Shown piece after piece: positions 46,557-57,423 of a DNA stretch of 64,000 nt (positions are counted from its first letter, which is position 1; each line of letters opens with the position of its first letter). The DNA is taken from NCBI RefSeq assembly GCF_030272615.1, contig NC_081410.1, positions 139,790,849-139,854,848 on the forward strand, read 5' to 3'. A program made the position numbers and the translations under genes. The stretch is from Cryptomeria japonica (taxonomy: Eukaryota; Streptophyta; Pinopsida; Cupressales; Cupressaceae). The notes under the pieces were generated by a model that saw only the letters and a list, made by a program, of their open reading frames with translations, was not told the origin of the DNA and did not search any database.

Positions 46557-47875
46557 ACTTCATTTTCTACACACTCTCCCTTAGAAAAACATTGCATCTT
46601 CTTGTTATCCTTGTTATAAAACACATCAATCTCTCCCCCTTTTCCATCAAGGAAAAAGGTACAAATACTTATACATAGAAAAGGTCTTAGTTACCTTTCT
46701 GTAAAAAAATCTCCTTGTATTTTTTGAAGTTCTGAGAGAAACGAGTTCCAAGAACTAACAGAAGATGTCAATGCCATGAATTGATAATTACATTGCACAA
46801 GTAGATCAATGGCACTAACAAAATCATCTGGGACCATTAGGTTCATCTCTTCCTTCTCTGCTTCTTCCAACAAGCGACTATAATGATCTATTCTAGATTC
46901 AACAATCCCTTTAACAAACAAAAACTTTGTGCAAAGGTCATCTCTTTGTCTCTACACCACAGATAATTTTGACTATATATAATTCATTTTCTTTCTTAAT
47001 GAACCATCCTTGTCATTGGAATTATTGAAGGACTCAACTAAATTGTGTATCTCTCTCTAATTCAAGGAATTCAATCTTTGCCTTATGATTTGTCATGACA
47101 ACAAGCCACCTGATGCGATACTTGTAGACACTAGAAATTTCACTCATGCACTTCCTCATATCCTTAATGAATTCAACCAGCTTATTCTGTGCAGCAACAC
47201 ACTTTCTACTCATTTCTCTTTACACTTCATCTTCAATATCTAGTTTATCCTTTTTATAGGCTTTAAGGGCTAATTGCTCATTAGTAGTTCAACCAATTTT
47301 TCTGGGAGCACATTATCAACTGAACCAAGAACTCTATCATTCTAGAGAAATTAAATAATCAAATCTTATTCAATTCTATCTTGATCAAATGATGGTTGTA
47401 ATAACCATACATCTACAATTTTCTTAATTCCATCTGATTCCTCAAGAACCTTTAAATTTTTGTCAACTTCAAATAGATCTTCATTAGGAGAACTAGGAGG
47501 TTTCTCTTACACATCTTTTTCATCTACAAATTTATTTCTCTACTTAACATCAACCTTAATATTCTCAACATCATCAATATGTATAATTCCAACCTTATCT
47601 TTTCTTACTAACTTTCTCTTTTTAGTGATTAGAGCAGGGGTCTCGATTGATCTTTTTTTTTTCTTCCTACTAGAGGAGGGTCCTTCTAGAGCCAATTGTT
47701 CAACAACATCTAAACCAACAAGTTCTTCATAAGTTCCAAACTTATCTTTAGTAAAGTCTACTTGAAGCCTAAGAAGTTCATTTTCATACATTACACATTT
47801 TTCTTCAATAATTTCATAACCAAAACTTGACAATTGGACCTTCCATGGAAACACAACTTCCAAAAAGAAATAATC
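46557..47875 (-). pseudogene. Fragment F: ORF2 remnant of a third pol-less family
   Basis: Minus-strand remnants of a long protein. The open stretch 47540-47863 contains FGYEIIEEKCVMYENELL, which lines up with MGYEIDDHIIETYAKALL of element C and MGYEVMYDMLEGYASTL of element B, followed by the same kind of basic region (SSSRKKKKRS). The stretch 46691-46921 (LLEEAEKEEMNL...LQKIQGDFF) corresponds in place to the C-terminal coiled coil, and a GGAAAAGGGGGAGAG tract follows at about 46626-46640 as in B and C. Frames are broken. It is cut on the left by the gypsy-like array and on the right by element B2. Confidence 0.6.
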
Positions 47876-48349
47876 TAATGAATACTAAGAGGGGGGGGGG
47901 TGGGGGGGGTGAATTAGTATGCCAAAAATCTCTACACTTAAACACTTTGCAAGACTAATAGTAAACCGATAAAATAGTTTAGCAGAAAAACTGGTTAATA
48001 CACATGCAAACCAAATAGCTAATAATGCATTCACCCACAGAAGCAAAAACACCATAACACAAGAGATTTTGACGTGGAAACCCCAATGGGAAAAACCATG
48101 GTGAGATGGAACTCGCAAGTAACTATTTGCAAAATAGGAACCAGACCGGTTAAGGTCTTACAATGCTCTTTACTAGAATGGATCTTGTTAGGAATCTCAA
48201 TCTCTGTTAGGAGATAAGTCTGATTAAAGACTACCTTGCTAGAGGATTTTAGATCCACATATGTAAACCTCCTTGTTAGAGGATTTAAAAAAGTCTTTTG
48301 GGCCTACTCGGTTAAGGGCTATAGACTTGTCAAAGATGTGAGTAATCAA
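47876..48349 (-). repeat. LTR of element B2, left part
   Basis: Minus-strand end of a B-family LTR (CTTAGTATTCATTA). It holds an expanded, impure G run at 47891-47909 in place of the usual C-rich word (on the other strand). Interrupted by element D at 48350. Confidence 0.85.
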
Positions 48350-49396
48350 TGTTGGTATTTTGGTATGGTTTTGTCATTGATGTCTACACCTACTTTGGAG
48401 ATCCAACAACATTCACCGGCAAGCAGTAAACTATGCAACAGTTACTGGTATATGGTTCATTGGTAGGATATATTGTTCATTGGTACCTAGAATGATATGG
48501 AAGACACTTGGTAATGTCGAAGAAATCATGTGGACATTTTATTTTGAAGAAATAATCATTGGTATATTCATATTTGCATATTTTCTTTTACCGACAAATA
48601 GGTCCAGGTTGTCTAGGGTTACACCGACAGGTTTATCTTTTCCAGATCAGCACAAAACACTATGGAGATGATTTATTATTGTTGTAAATGCATTAAGCCG
48701 ACATGTTAAATCAGTTATTGCATCGGATATTATATTGTTTGTAAAATGTTTTTATTGTAATATCTTGTAGAGCCGACCTACTAAAATTGGTCTTAGGGTA
48801 TGGTATAAATGTAAGATCTTATTTGTAAGATCAAGTGTGGAATGCAAAAAAGAATTAAGTGACGGTATATGCGAGATCAAGTAGGAATATACATGAAGAC
48901 ATCATTTGAAGGTGAAGTTAGGTTTTTGTAGAAGCATATCAGCATTACACTGGTACTGAATCCAGCATATGAAGATGCTATTTTGTGCAGTACATTCTTA
49001 TTGGATTTAACCATCCAACTGTAGTCAGTGTGACTCTCATTTTGTGATTGAGCAGTGAGCTCAAGGCTGTTGGGCTTTCTGCATGTGCAGACCCCATTTA
49101 TGTACACTTACTATCTACAGTAGTATCATCTGATTGTGGGTAAGGTTTCCCACTGTGGTTTTTCCCCTTACAAGGTTTCCACATACAAATATTGGTGTCA
49201 TGTGTTGTGGATGACTTTATGTTTATGCTTCATGCATTAATCCTTACTGGTATAGCAATTTACTATTAAAACTATCTACTGGCATACTTAACTAGTTTAC
49301 CAGTATTAAGCATTAAGTTGGTTAATAAGTTTTTGGTTTGAATTTATTTGACAACTGATTCACCCCCCCCCTCTCAGTTGTCTCTAGGACCTAACA
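48350..49396 (+). repeat. 5' LTR of element D
   Basis: TGTTGGTATTTTGG...AGGACCTAACA. TATA-like GGTATAAATG at about 48801; U5 hairpin motif at 49155-49182; GATTCACCCCCCCCCT near the end. It has about 30 bases (around GGTAATGTCGAAGAAATC, 48511) that the 3' LTR lacks. Confidence 0.94.
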
Positions 49397-49398
49397 AT

Positions 49399-49411
49399 TG
49401 GTATCAGAGCC
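49399..49411 (+). other. Primer-binding site of element D
   Basis: TGGTATCAGAGCC, exact, two bases after the LTR. Confidence 0.92.
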
Positions 49412-49452
49412 TAGTCCTCTTTTGCAGAAGTTTAACAACTTGAGGAGATCCA

Positions 49453-52400
49453 ATGTCTACTAATTATTTCTGAAAGGACAGTCCTAAACTTGATGGAACC
49501 AACTATGGGATATGGAAGATCAGAATGGAGACACATCTAAATTGCATTGGTAAAGACATCTGGGAAGTTACTAAGAATGGTTGTACTGCTACTGTAGCTG
49601 GTTAGATTGCTCCAACTACTTTAGCTAAAGATGAAGAAAATGATTGCAAAGCAAGAGAAGCACTCTTGAGCGCATTATCAGGTCAACAAATCATGGGATT
49701 ATCATATAGGTCTACTACTAAAGCTATTTGGGATCATTTGGAAACACTGAATGAAGGAGATTCCACAATCAAAATTGCAAAACTTGAAAGCTTTTGAGTT
49801 AGGTATGAATATCTGAAAATGGAAGAAGATGAAAGGATTTCTGCTTTTATGGAAAGAGTAAATGAAATTGTTTTGGGTATTAAATGTTATGGAGGAACCT
49901 TGAGTGAGGATGAAATTGTATCAAAAATCTTAAGAGGTTTGCCACTGACATATAAAATAAAGGTTACTACTATAAATCATTTAAGAACAATGCCTAATAC
50001 ATCAGTACCTAGGGATACATTGATTGGAAAACTTTCAGCCTTTGAAATTGAGGAATTTGGTCCTCTTTCTATAAAGACTGATTTGGCCTTTAAAGCATCA
50101 ACATCATCTACTCCATCATTTGACAAATCAGACTGGAGAGCCTTTTATGCAAGAGAACTTGAAGAATCCAGAAGGGAGAATGAAGAGCTTGAAGAACTTG
50201 AAGTACTATTTGCAAGGAAAATGCCAAAAGGTCCAATTGGAAGTAAGTATGAAGGTAAAGCACCCTTTAAATGTTTTAATTGCAATAAGATTGGTCATAT
50301 GGCTTCAAGATGCCCTGGTAGACATGTTAGACTAAGAGAAGAAGCTAGAAGAACATACAAGCCTAATCCTGAATATCAAAGATACAGATTTAAAAAGAAC
50401 AAAGACAAATCTTGTTACATTGCTGATGAAGGTGTGACAGATGATTCGAATGAGGATCCAACAGAAAACGGATGGGTTTTTGTTTCTATAACAGAAGATC
50501 AACTGGTACCTACTGCTCAACTGGTAGAACAAGCCCTAGCAGCTAAAGTTGAAGCAAAGGATGAATGGATTATTGACTCAGGATGCTCACATCATATGAC
50601 TAGAGACAAAGGTAAATTCTTGAACTTTCAAGAATTCAATGGAGGTTTAGTAAGATTTGGAGACGACAAAGCCTGTTCAATCAAAGGTAAGGGTTCAATA
50701 TCTCTTGATGGTAAACATAACACTGACAATGTCTACTATGTTTAATGATTAAAGCATAATCTTTTAAGTGTTTGTCAATTAGTTGAGAAGGGTTTTTAGT
50801 TACAATTTAAAAATGGAAAATGCAAAATCATGAATAGAACTGCTTTGGAAATTGCAACTGGTAATCAGACTAGAGGCAATATCTTTCATTTGAATAACAG
50901 TGAAAAAGCATGCTTAATTGCACACATAGATGAAAGTTGGTTATGGCATAAGAGACTATGTCATGTAAACTTTGATTGCATGGTAAAAATCAGTACTTCT
51001 AAGGCAATTAGAGATCTACCTAAAATTGTGAAACCTCAGAATACAATTTGTAAGGAATGTCAATTTGGAAAACAAGTTAGAGCTAGTTTCAAAAGTGTAG
51101 ACGTATAAAAATGACCATATTCCTAAATGAATATTTTATGTTCATTTCTCTATTTAATTAAATCCAAATTTAATTAAATTATCCACATTCTTCTATTTTA
51201 TTAAGTAAATTATTCAATTTATTTAAATAAAATTCACTATACCATTTAATGAATAAATCATTTTATTCAATTAAATCCCCCCTATCCACTTTTAATTAAA
51301 TTCAAATTTAATTAAATAGTTATCCTAAATTGAATAAATCTAATTTATTTAATTTCTCCAAATTACAACCAAATTGAATTAAATTAATTTATTTCAATTA
51401 AATCCTATTATCCCTCCATCCACTTGTAAAATCCCAAATCCCTTTCTAATCCCTTCTAGAATCTTCTAATCAACCTAACCCCTCCTCTAAACTTTGTCAC
51501 ATCCCTAAGCAAAGGGAAGTCACTTCTCAAACCTCAAAGTCTTTGATAACCATTAAAGGCTTTCAAACTTCAACCACTTAATTCCTCAAAGTCTCCAATA
51601 ACCATTAAAGGCTTTCAACCTTCAACCACTTAATCCTCAAAGTCTCCAATAACCATTAATGGTTAACTCAAACCCTCTTACATGGTTAATGAATTTGTTT
51701 TAACTCAACCTTCACCCAACCCAAGGGTCTCATCAGGCCTTGAATGCTTTGACCAGGATTATCTCTTAATCATTTGCACAAAGGTTTGTCTTTGGATTAA
51801 ATCTTAATCCATTGGGTAAGCCTATCTTAAGCTTAACCCTTATCTCCTAGATAACCCTAAGGTCTTCTCAGGCATTTAATGCCTCCAACCCCTTCTCTCA
51901 ACCCAACCCTATGTTGACACTTGTCACCATTTCATTGGTGCCATTTACAAACATGGATCCCCAACTTTCAAACTCAACCCTTGATTGAATCTTTCAATCC
52001 TGACCATCCATTGCCCTATTTTTGCTATAAATAGAGCTCTCATTCCTCCATTTTAAGAATCCTCCAAGTTTGTATTATCACACTTATGCTCAAATACATT
52101 CAAGCTCATATATCATTTTGTGCTCATCATTTAGCCTCTCTTTGAAATAGAATTTAGTCTAAATATGCATGTTTAGAATACTTTCTTTATCATTTAGATC
52201 AATCATAGACTAAATATATTATGTTAGGATAGTATTCATACTAACCTTGTCATCTTATCATCTGGTTTATTGCATTTCTAGAATCATACATAGCTTAGAA
52301 TACATCTCATTCTAAAATCAATCAAAACATCCCTCGTTCTTGCATTTGCCATCCCTAAACCATTTTGCTCAATGATCTGAGAGCAAAAACATTGGTTTGA

Positions 52401-55075
52401 GGGACATTGTGAGATAGAGAGCCATGGGACCCACCTTGGGAAGCTGAGTAACATGTCGTTGCTCCATAGCTTGCACCAAGAAGTCCCGTGTGTGTGTGTG
52501 GACTAGTATTGAACAATATTTTCACATATTAAGTTTTATCAGCCCACTTTTCCTGCATACAAAAAGTATTCCAGAAAAATCCAATAATGCTCTTGATTTA
52601 ATTCACACTGATTTATGTTGTCCAGCTAGAACTAGAAGCTTACAAGGTGATAGATATTTCATGCTAATTATTGATGATTATTCTAGAATGTGTTGGGTTA
52701 CTTTTCTCAGAGAGAAATCAGAAGCACTTGGTAAGTTCAAACTATTCAAAGCAATGGTTGAAAATAAAACCGGGAAGAAAATCAAATGTTTAAGATCAGA
52801 TCAAGGAGGAGAATTCACATCTAAGGACTTTAATACATTCTGTGAAGTAAATGGAATCAAAAGACATTTATCAGCACCTCGAACACCACAACAAAATGGA
52901 GTTGTTGAAAGGAAAAACAAAACTATCTTGGATGTAGCTAGAAGTATGTTATCAGAAGCAAATCTACCACATGTGTATTGGAGAGAGGCAATTAGCACTG
53001 TTGTCTATACATTCAACAAAGTTCACATCAAAGGTGAAACCAGTAAGACCCCTCATGAACTATGGTTTGGTAATACTCCTACTCTTAAGTATTTCAGAAT
53101 TTTTGGAAGTAAATGTTATATTAGAAGAGATGAGTATATTGGCAAATTTGATCCTAGAAGTGATGAAGGAATATTTCTTGGTTATTCATCTAAGAGCAAG
53201 GCATATAGATGTTTTAATAGAAGTTTGCAAAAAATTGTTGAGAGTACAAATGTAAAGATTGATGAACAATTCAGAGGAACTTTAAGGTATATAGACTCTG
53301 AACCGGCAACATAAATTGTGACAAATGAACCTATACTGAATCCACCGATACAGAATGAAGATCCAGTTACCCTGGTATCATTAGAAGATTCCACAATAAT
53401 TGAAGAACAACAACAAACTAAGACACCCTAGTATGTAAGATTGAATCATTTTGAAGATCAGATAATTAGAAACAAATTTAAAGGAGTTATGAGAAGAGGA
53501 AGATTGGCAAATGAAGAGGTATGTCTTATTTCTCAAATTGAACCATCATCTATTAATGAGGCATGTGAAGATAAATTTTGGATTAAAGCTATGGAAGAAG
53601 AATTAGGACAAATTGAGAAAAATAATACTTGGACATTAGTTCCCCAGCCTAAAGATAAAAATGTAATTGGAACTAAATGGGTATTTAGAAACAAACTTAA
53701 TGAAGATGGTAAGGTTGTCATAAACAAAGCAAGACTAGTGTGTAAGGGATATTTTCAGAAAGAAGGAGTTGATTACAATGAAACCTTTGCACTGGTAGCC
53801 AGAATTGAGGCAGTTAGATTATTCTTGGCTTTTGTAGCTCACAAGGATTACAAAGTTTATCAAATGGATATTAAATGTGCATTTTTGAATGGAGATCTTG
53901 AAGAAGAAGTATATATAGAACAACCTGATGGATTTTCTTTGACAGATGACAATGATATGGTTTGTAGGTTAAGAAAAGCTCTGTATGGATTGAAACAAGC
54001 CCCAATAGCTTGGTATGTAAGGTTGGATAACTATCTTTTGAAGATTGGTTTTACTAAAGGAAATGCAGATAGCAATTTATACTACAAAGTAACTAATGAT
54101 GACATCTTGATTATTGAAGTATTTGTTGATGATATAATCTTTGGAGGAGAAGATGGATTATGTAAGGAATTTTCTCTTGAAAAATAGCAAGAATTTGAAA
54201 TGTCTATGATTGGAGAAATAAAATTCTTTTTAGGTTTGCAAATTTCTCAGACTGATAAAGGTATATTTTTGAGTCAATCCAAGTACTTGAAAGAATTACA
54301 TAAGAAATTTGGGATGGAGAACTCTAAACCAGTAAGCACGCCTATGACTACAAATGACAAATTATCTCAAAGGGATGAATCTACACCTGTTAATCCAACT
54401 AGATACAAATCTATGATAGGAGGTTTACTGTATTTGACACAAACCAGGCCTGATATTATGAATGCAGTATGTATTGTTTCTAGATTTTAGAGTAATCCTA
54501 GGGAAAATCATGAATCAGTAGTAAAAAGGATTTTCTGATACTTACAAGGCACAACAAATCTTGGATTATGGTATCCTAAAGATGAAAACTTTGATCTATG
54601 TGCATACACAGATGCAAATTGGGTAGGAGATGTAGATGATAGAAAGAGCACCACTGGAGGAGCATTCTTTCTTGGAAAGAGATTAGTTTCTTGGTTGAGT
54701 AAGAAATAGAGCTGTACATCTTTATCAACAGCGGAATCAGAATATGTTGCAACAGCAACTAACTGTACACAGGTATTATGGCTTAAGCAAATGTTGAAAG
54801 ACATAAGGGTAAAATGCAAGGAACCTATTACTATATACTATGATAACACTGTAGCAATTGATATATCTAAGAATCCGGTATTACATTCTAAAACAAAACA
54901 TGTTTCTATCAAACTAAATTTTCTAAGGGAGAAAGTTGAAGAAAAGGAGATAAAACTGGTTTATATGAATACTAAAGAACAACTTGCAGATATTTTCACA
55001 AAACCTTTGCCTAAGGAAACTTTTGAGTATCTTAGAGATCAGCTTGGAGTCATACCACCACCGGTAGAGACTTAG
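49453..55075 (+). pseudogene. Element D copia gag-pol polyprotein, broken
   Basis: Start ATG 49453. Gag: entry motif LDGTNYGIWKIRMETHL, then zinc knuckle CFNCNKIGHMASRC (about 50270-50315). Protease: WIIDSGCSHHMT (50566-50601). GAG-pre-integrase: WLWHKRLCHVNF (50940-50975) and CKECQFGKQ. Integrase core: HTDLC, LRSDQGGEF, and NGVVERKN, so the DDE residues are present. [35 protein letters not shown] and FVDDIIFG (54121-54144). RNase H: YTDANW, STAESEYVA, ending near KPLPKETFEYL. Stops occur at codon 7, in gag, at 50743, 54185 and elsewhere; several turn Gln or Trp codons into stops by C-to-T or G-to-A changes. A solo LTR splits it between pre-integrase and integrase. Confidence 0.9.
51096..52561 (+). 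mobile_element. Solo LTR, family G copy 2, inside element D
   Basis: 1466 bp, TGTAGACG...GCATACA, with perfect 5-bp duplications AAAAG (51091-51095 and 52562-52566). Removing it and one duplication restores reading through the segment between CQFGKQ and HTDLC. TATA-like CTATAAATAG at 52025-52034. At about 51528-51670 a unit of about 50 bp around CCTCAAAGTCTCCAATAACC is repeated three times. Related to 14683-16270 by its first 20 bases and promoter layout. The long frame starting at 52490 uses its end only by chance. Confidence 0.93.
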
Positions 55076-55443
55076 ACAATTGATGATTGTCATCAACTGA
55101 TAGAATTAAATGGACAAATCTTTTATTTTGGTATTTGATGAGGAAGCTACTTCTCAGGGGGAGTAGTTGGTATATTGAATTGGTTGGTATTTTGTATGAA
55201 CTTGACTTTTTGTGACTTTGGCATTTGATGTCAAAGGGGGAGAGATATCTATGGAAAAACACATTATCTTTTTGGTGAGAGATTTTAGAGGAGAGATTTT
55301 GAAAAACACATTTAAGGAGAAATTGGTATGAGAGATTGGTATTGTTACTTCCAGGGGGAGAAATGGAGATTGTTGGTTTTTGTATTTGGCATTTCTGTTT
55401 TGGCACTTTGATGGTTTTTCCATCTTGTGTTGCCATCAATTCC

Positions 55444-55455
55444 AAAAGGGGAGAT
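55444..55455 (+). other. Polypurine tract of element D
   Basis: AAAAGGGGAGAT directly before the 3' LTR. Further AGGGGGAG tracts lie at 55157, 55237 and 55353. Confidence 0.88.
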
Positions 55456-56483
55456 TGTTGGTATTTTGGTATGGTTTTGTCATTGATGTCAACACCTACT
55501 AATACACCTACTTTGGAGATCTAGCAACATTCACCGGCAAATAGTAAACTGTGCAACAGTTACTAGTATATGGTTCACCGACAGGATATATTGTTCACCA
55601 GTTCCTAGAATTATATGGAAGACACTTTATTTTGAAGAAATAATCATTGGTATATTCATATTTACATATTTTCTTTTACCAACAAATAGGTCCAAGTTAT
55701 CTAGGGTTACAACGATAGGTTTATCTTTTCTAGATCAGCATGGCACGCTATGGAGATGATTTATTATTGTTGTAAATGCATTAAGCCGACATGTTCAATC
55801 GATTATTGAATCGGATATTATATTGTTTGTAAAATGTTTTTATTGTAATATCTTGTAGAGCCAACCTACTAAAATTGGTCTTAGGGTATGATATAAATGT
55901 AAGATCCTATTTGTAAGATCAAGTGTGGAATGTGAAAAAGAACTAAGTGAAGGTATATGTGAGATCAAGCAGGAATATAGATGAAGACATCATTTGAAGG
56001 TGAAGTTAGGTTTTTGTAGAAGCATATCAGCATTACACCGGTACTGAATCCAGCATATGAAGATGCTATTTTATGCAGTACATTCTTATTGGATTTAACC
56101 ATCCAACTATAGTCAGTGTGACTCCCATTTTGTGATTGAGCAGTGAGCTCTAGGCTGTTGGCCTTTCTGCATGTGCAGACCCTATTTATGTACACTTAAT
56201 ATCTGCAGTAGTATCATCTGATTGTGGGTAAGGTTTCCCACCATGGTTTTTCCCCTTACAGGGTTTCCACATACAAATATTGGTGTCATTTGTTGTGGAT
56301 GACTTTATGTTTATGTTTCATGCATTAATCCTTACCGATATAGCAATTTATCGTTAAAATTGTCTATCGACATACTTAACTGGTTTACCGATATTAAGCA
56401 TTAAGTTGGTTAATAAGTTTTTGGTTTGAATTTATTTGACAACTGATTCACCGCCCCCTCTTAGTTGTCTCCGGGACCTAACA
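55456..56483 (+). repeat. 3' LTR of element D
   Basis: 1028 bp, close to the 5' LTR; has an extra CTAATACACC near its start and lacks the 30 bases noted for the 5' LTR. Followed by ATCAA. Confidence 0.94.
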
Positions 56484-57130
56484 ATCAACAAGTGTATGAT
56501 CTAGCTAATAGCACAGACTGCTTGGTTAGATCCTTGATAGCTCATTCTTAATGCAATCTAGCATTACTTCAATCTTCTACACATTCATATTCTTTCCAAC
56601 TCCTCAACCACCTTAAACCCTAGCAACAACCTAAAACCCTAGACATGATGTCCTTATAAAGGAATCTGACTTCATGTCGGTCTAATAGGATTACATAACA
56701 ATTTCCTAAGTTCAATGAACCTGGACATACTTGGTAACATGACACAAAAAGCACCATTAATGTGTCAGCACCATCAAACAATCAGTGGATGGTAACTCAT
56801 CACAAAATGTCGGTTGGTAACTCATCACAGAGTATTACCAGTTCATACAAAAGGTCGGTTGCTGGTTTGACAAAAATGAAGACTAGTAAAAATGTGTTAT
56901 GCCGCTTCAATCCCTCGTACCGCTTGGGATCCACAAACTGCTTGGGGTCAACATGTCGCTTCAAACCGGGAAACACATTCTGCAAAACATCAATAGTCTA
57001 AAGACTATAATACAACATACCGGTTGGAACAAATACTGATTGTGCTCTAACTCATACATATAAAGAGGATCTCAATGCAAGTATGTGTCCATCAATGACA
57101 ATCACAACATAAACATAAAAAATGCCAACA
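56484..57130 (-). repeat. LTR of element B2, right part
   Basis: Continues the LTR broken at 48349. On the minus strand the LTR starts at 57130 with TGTTGGCATTTTTTATG like element B. Its neighbour on the right is a polypurine tract, so this is the 3' LTR of B2. Confidence 0.88.
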
Positions 57131-57142
57131 ATCTCCCCCTTT
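57131..57142 (-). other. Polypurine tract of element B2
   Basis: Minus strand CCAAAGGGGGAGAT-type tract (plus ATCTCCCCCTTT) adjoining the LTR, as in element B. Confidence 0.85.
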
Positions 57143-57423
57143 GGCATTGATGGCAACACTTAGGAAAATAAAATTTTGACATCTAAGTGTTTTACAACAC
57201 AATCATGCCATTAGCAAAATTGCTCCCCCTAAGCATATACACTATCCCTTTTGGAAATACAATGTATAACAATTTTGCATAAAGAGCATAAACATTGAGA
57301 TATTCAGAGCATATATCAAAATTTTGATTACTAGATACTTCTCCCAAATAGAATTCTTCTCCCCCTTTGCCAACAATGACAAAGTACAACCCTATTTCCA
57401 TTTGATATTAAAATAATAAAAGT

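Larger units (their letters stand above)
48350..56483 (+). mobile_element. Element D: complete copia retrotransposon, autonomous type, decayed
   Basis: Plus-strand element of 8.1 kb including an inserted solo LTR of 1.47 kb. LTRs of 1047 and 1028 bp; perfect target duplications ATCAA (48345-48349 and 56484-56488); primer site TGGTATCAGAGCC; polypurine tract AAAAGGGGAGAT. The polyprotein has gag, protease, integrase, RT and RNase H in copia order. It inserted into the LTR of B2. It is the only element here with a full set of retroelement enzymes and so resembles a possible helper for B and C. Confidence 0.93.

Noticed and set aside
52490-52560. Upstream extension of the integrase frame as a separate gene start
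   Set aside because: The first part of this frame is the end of the solo LTR; the true integrase resumes only after the AAAAG duplication at 52566.
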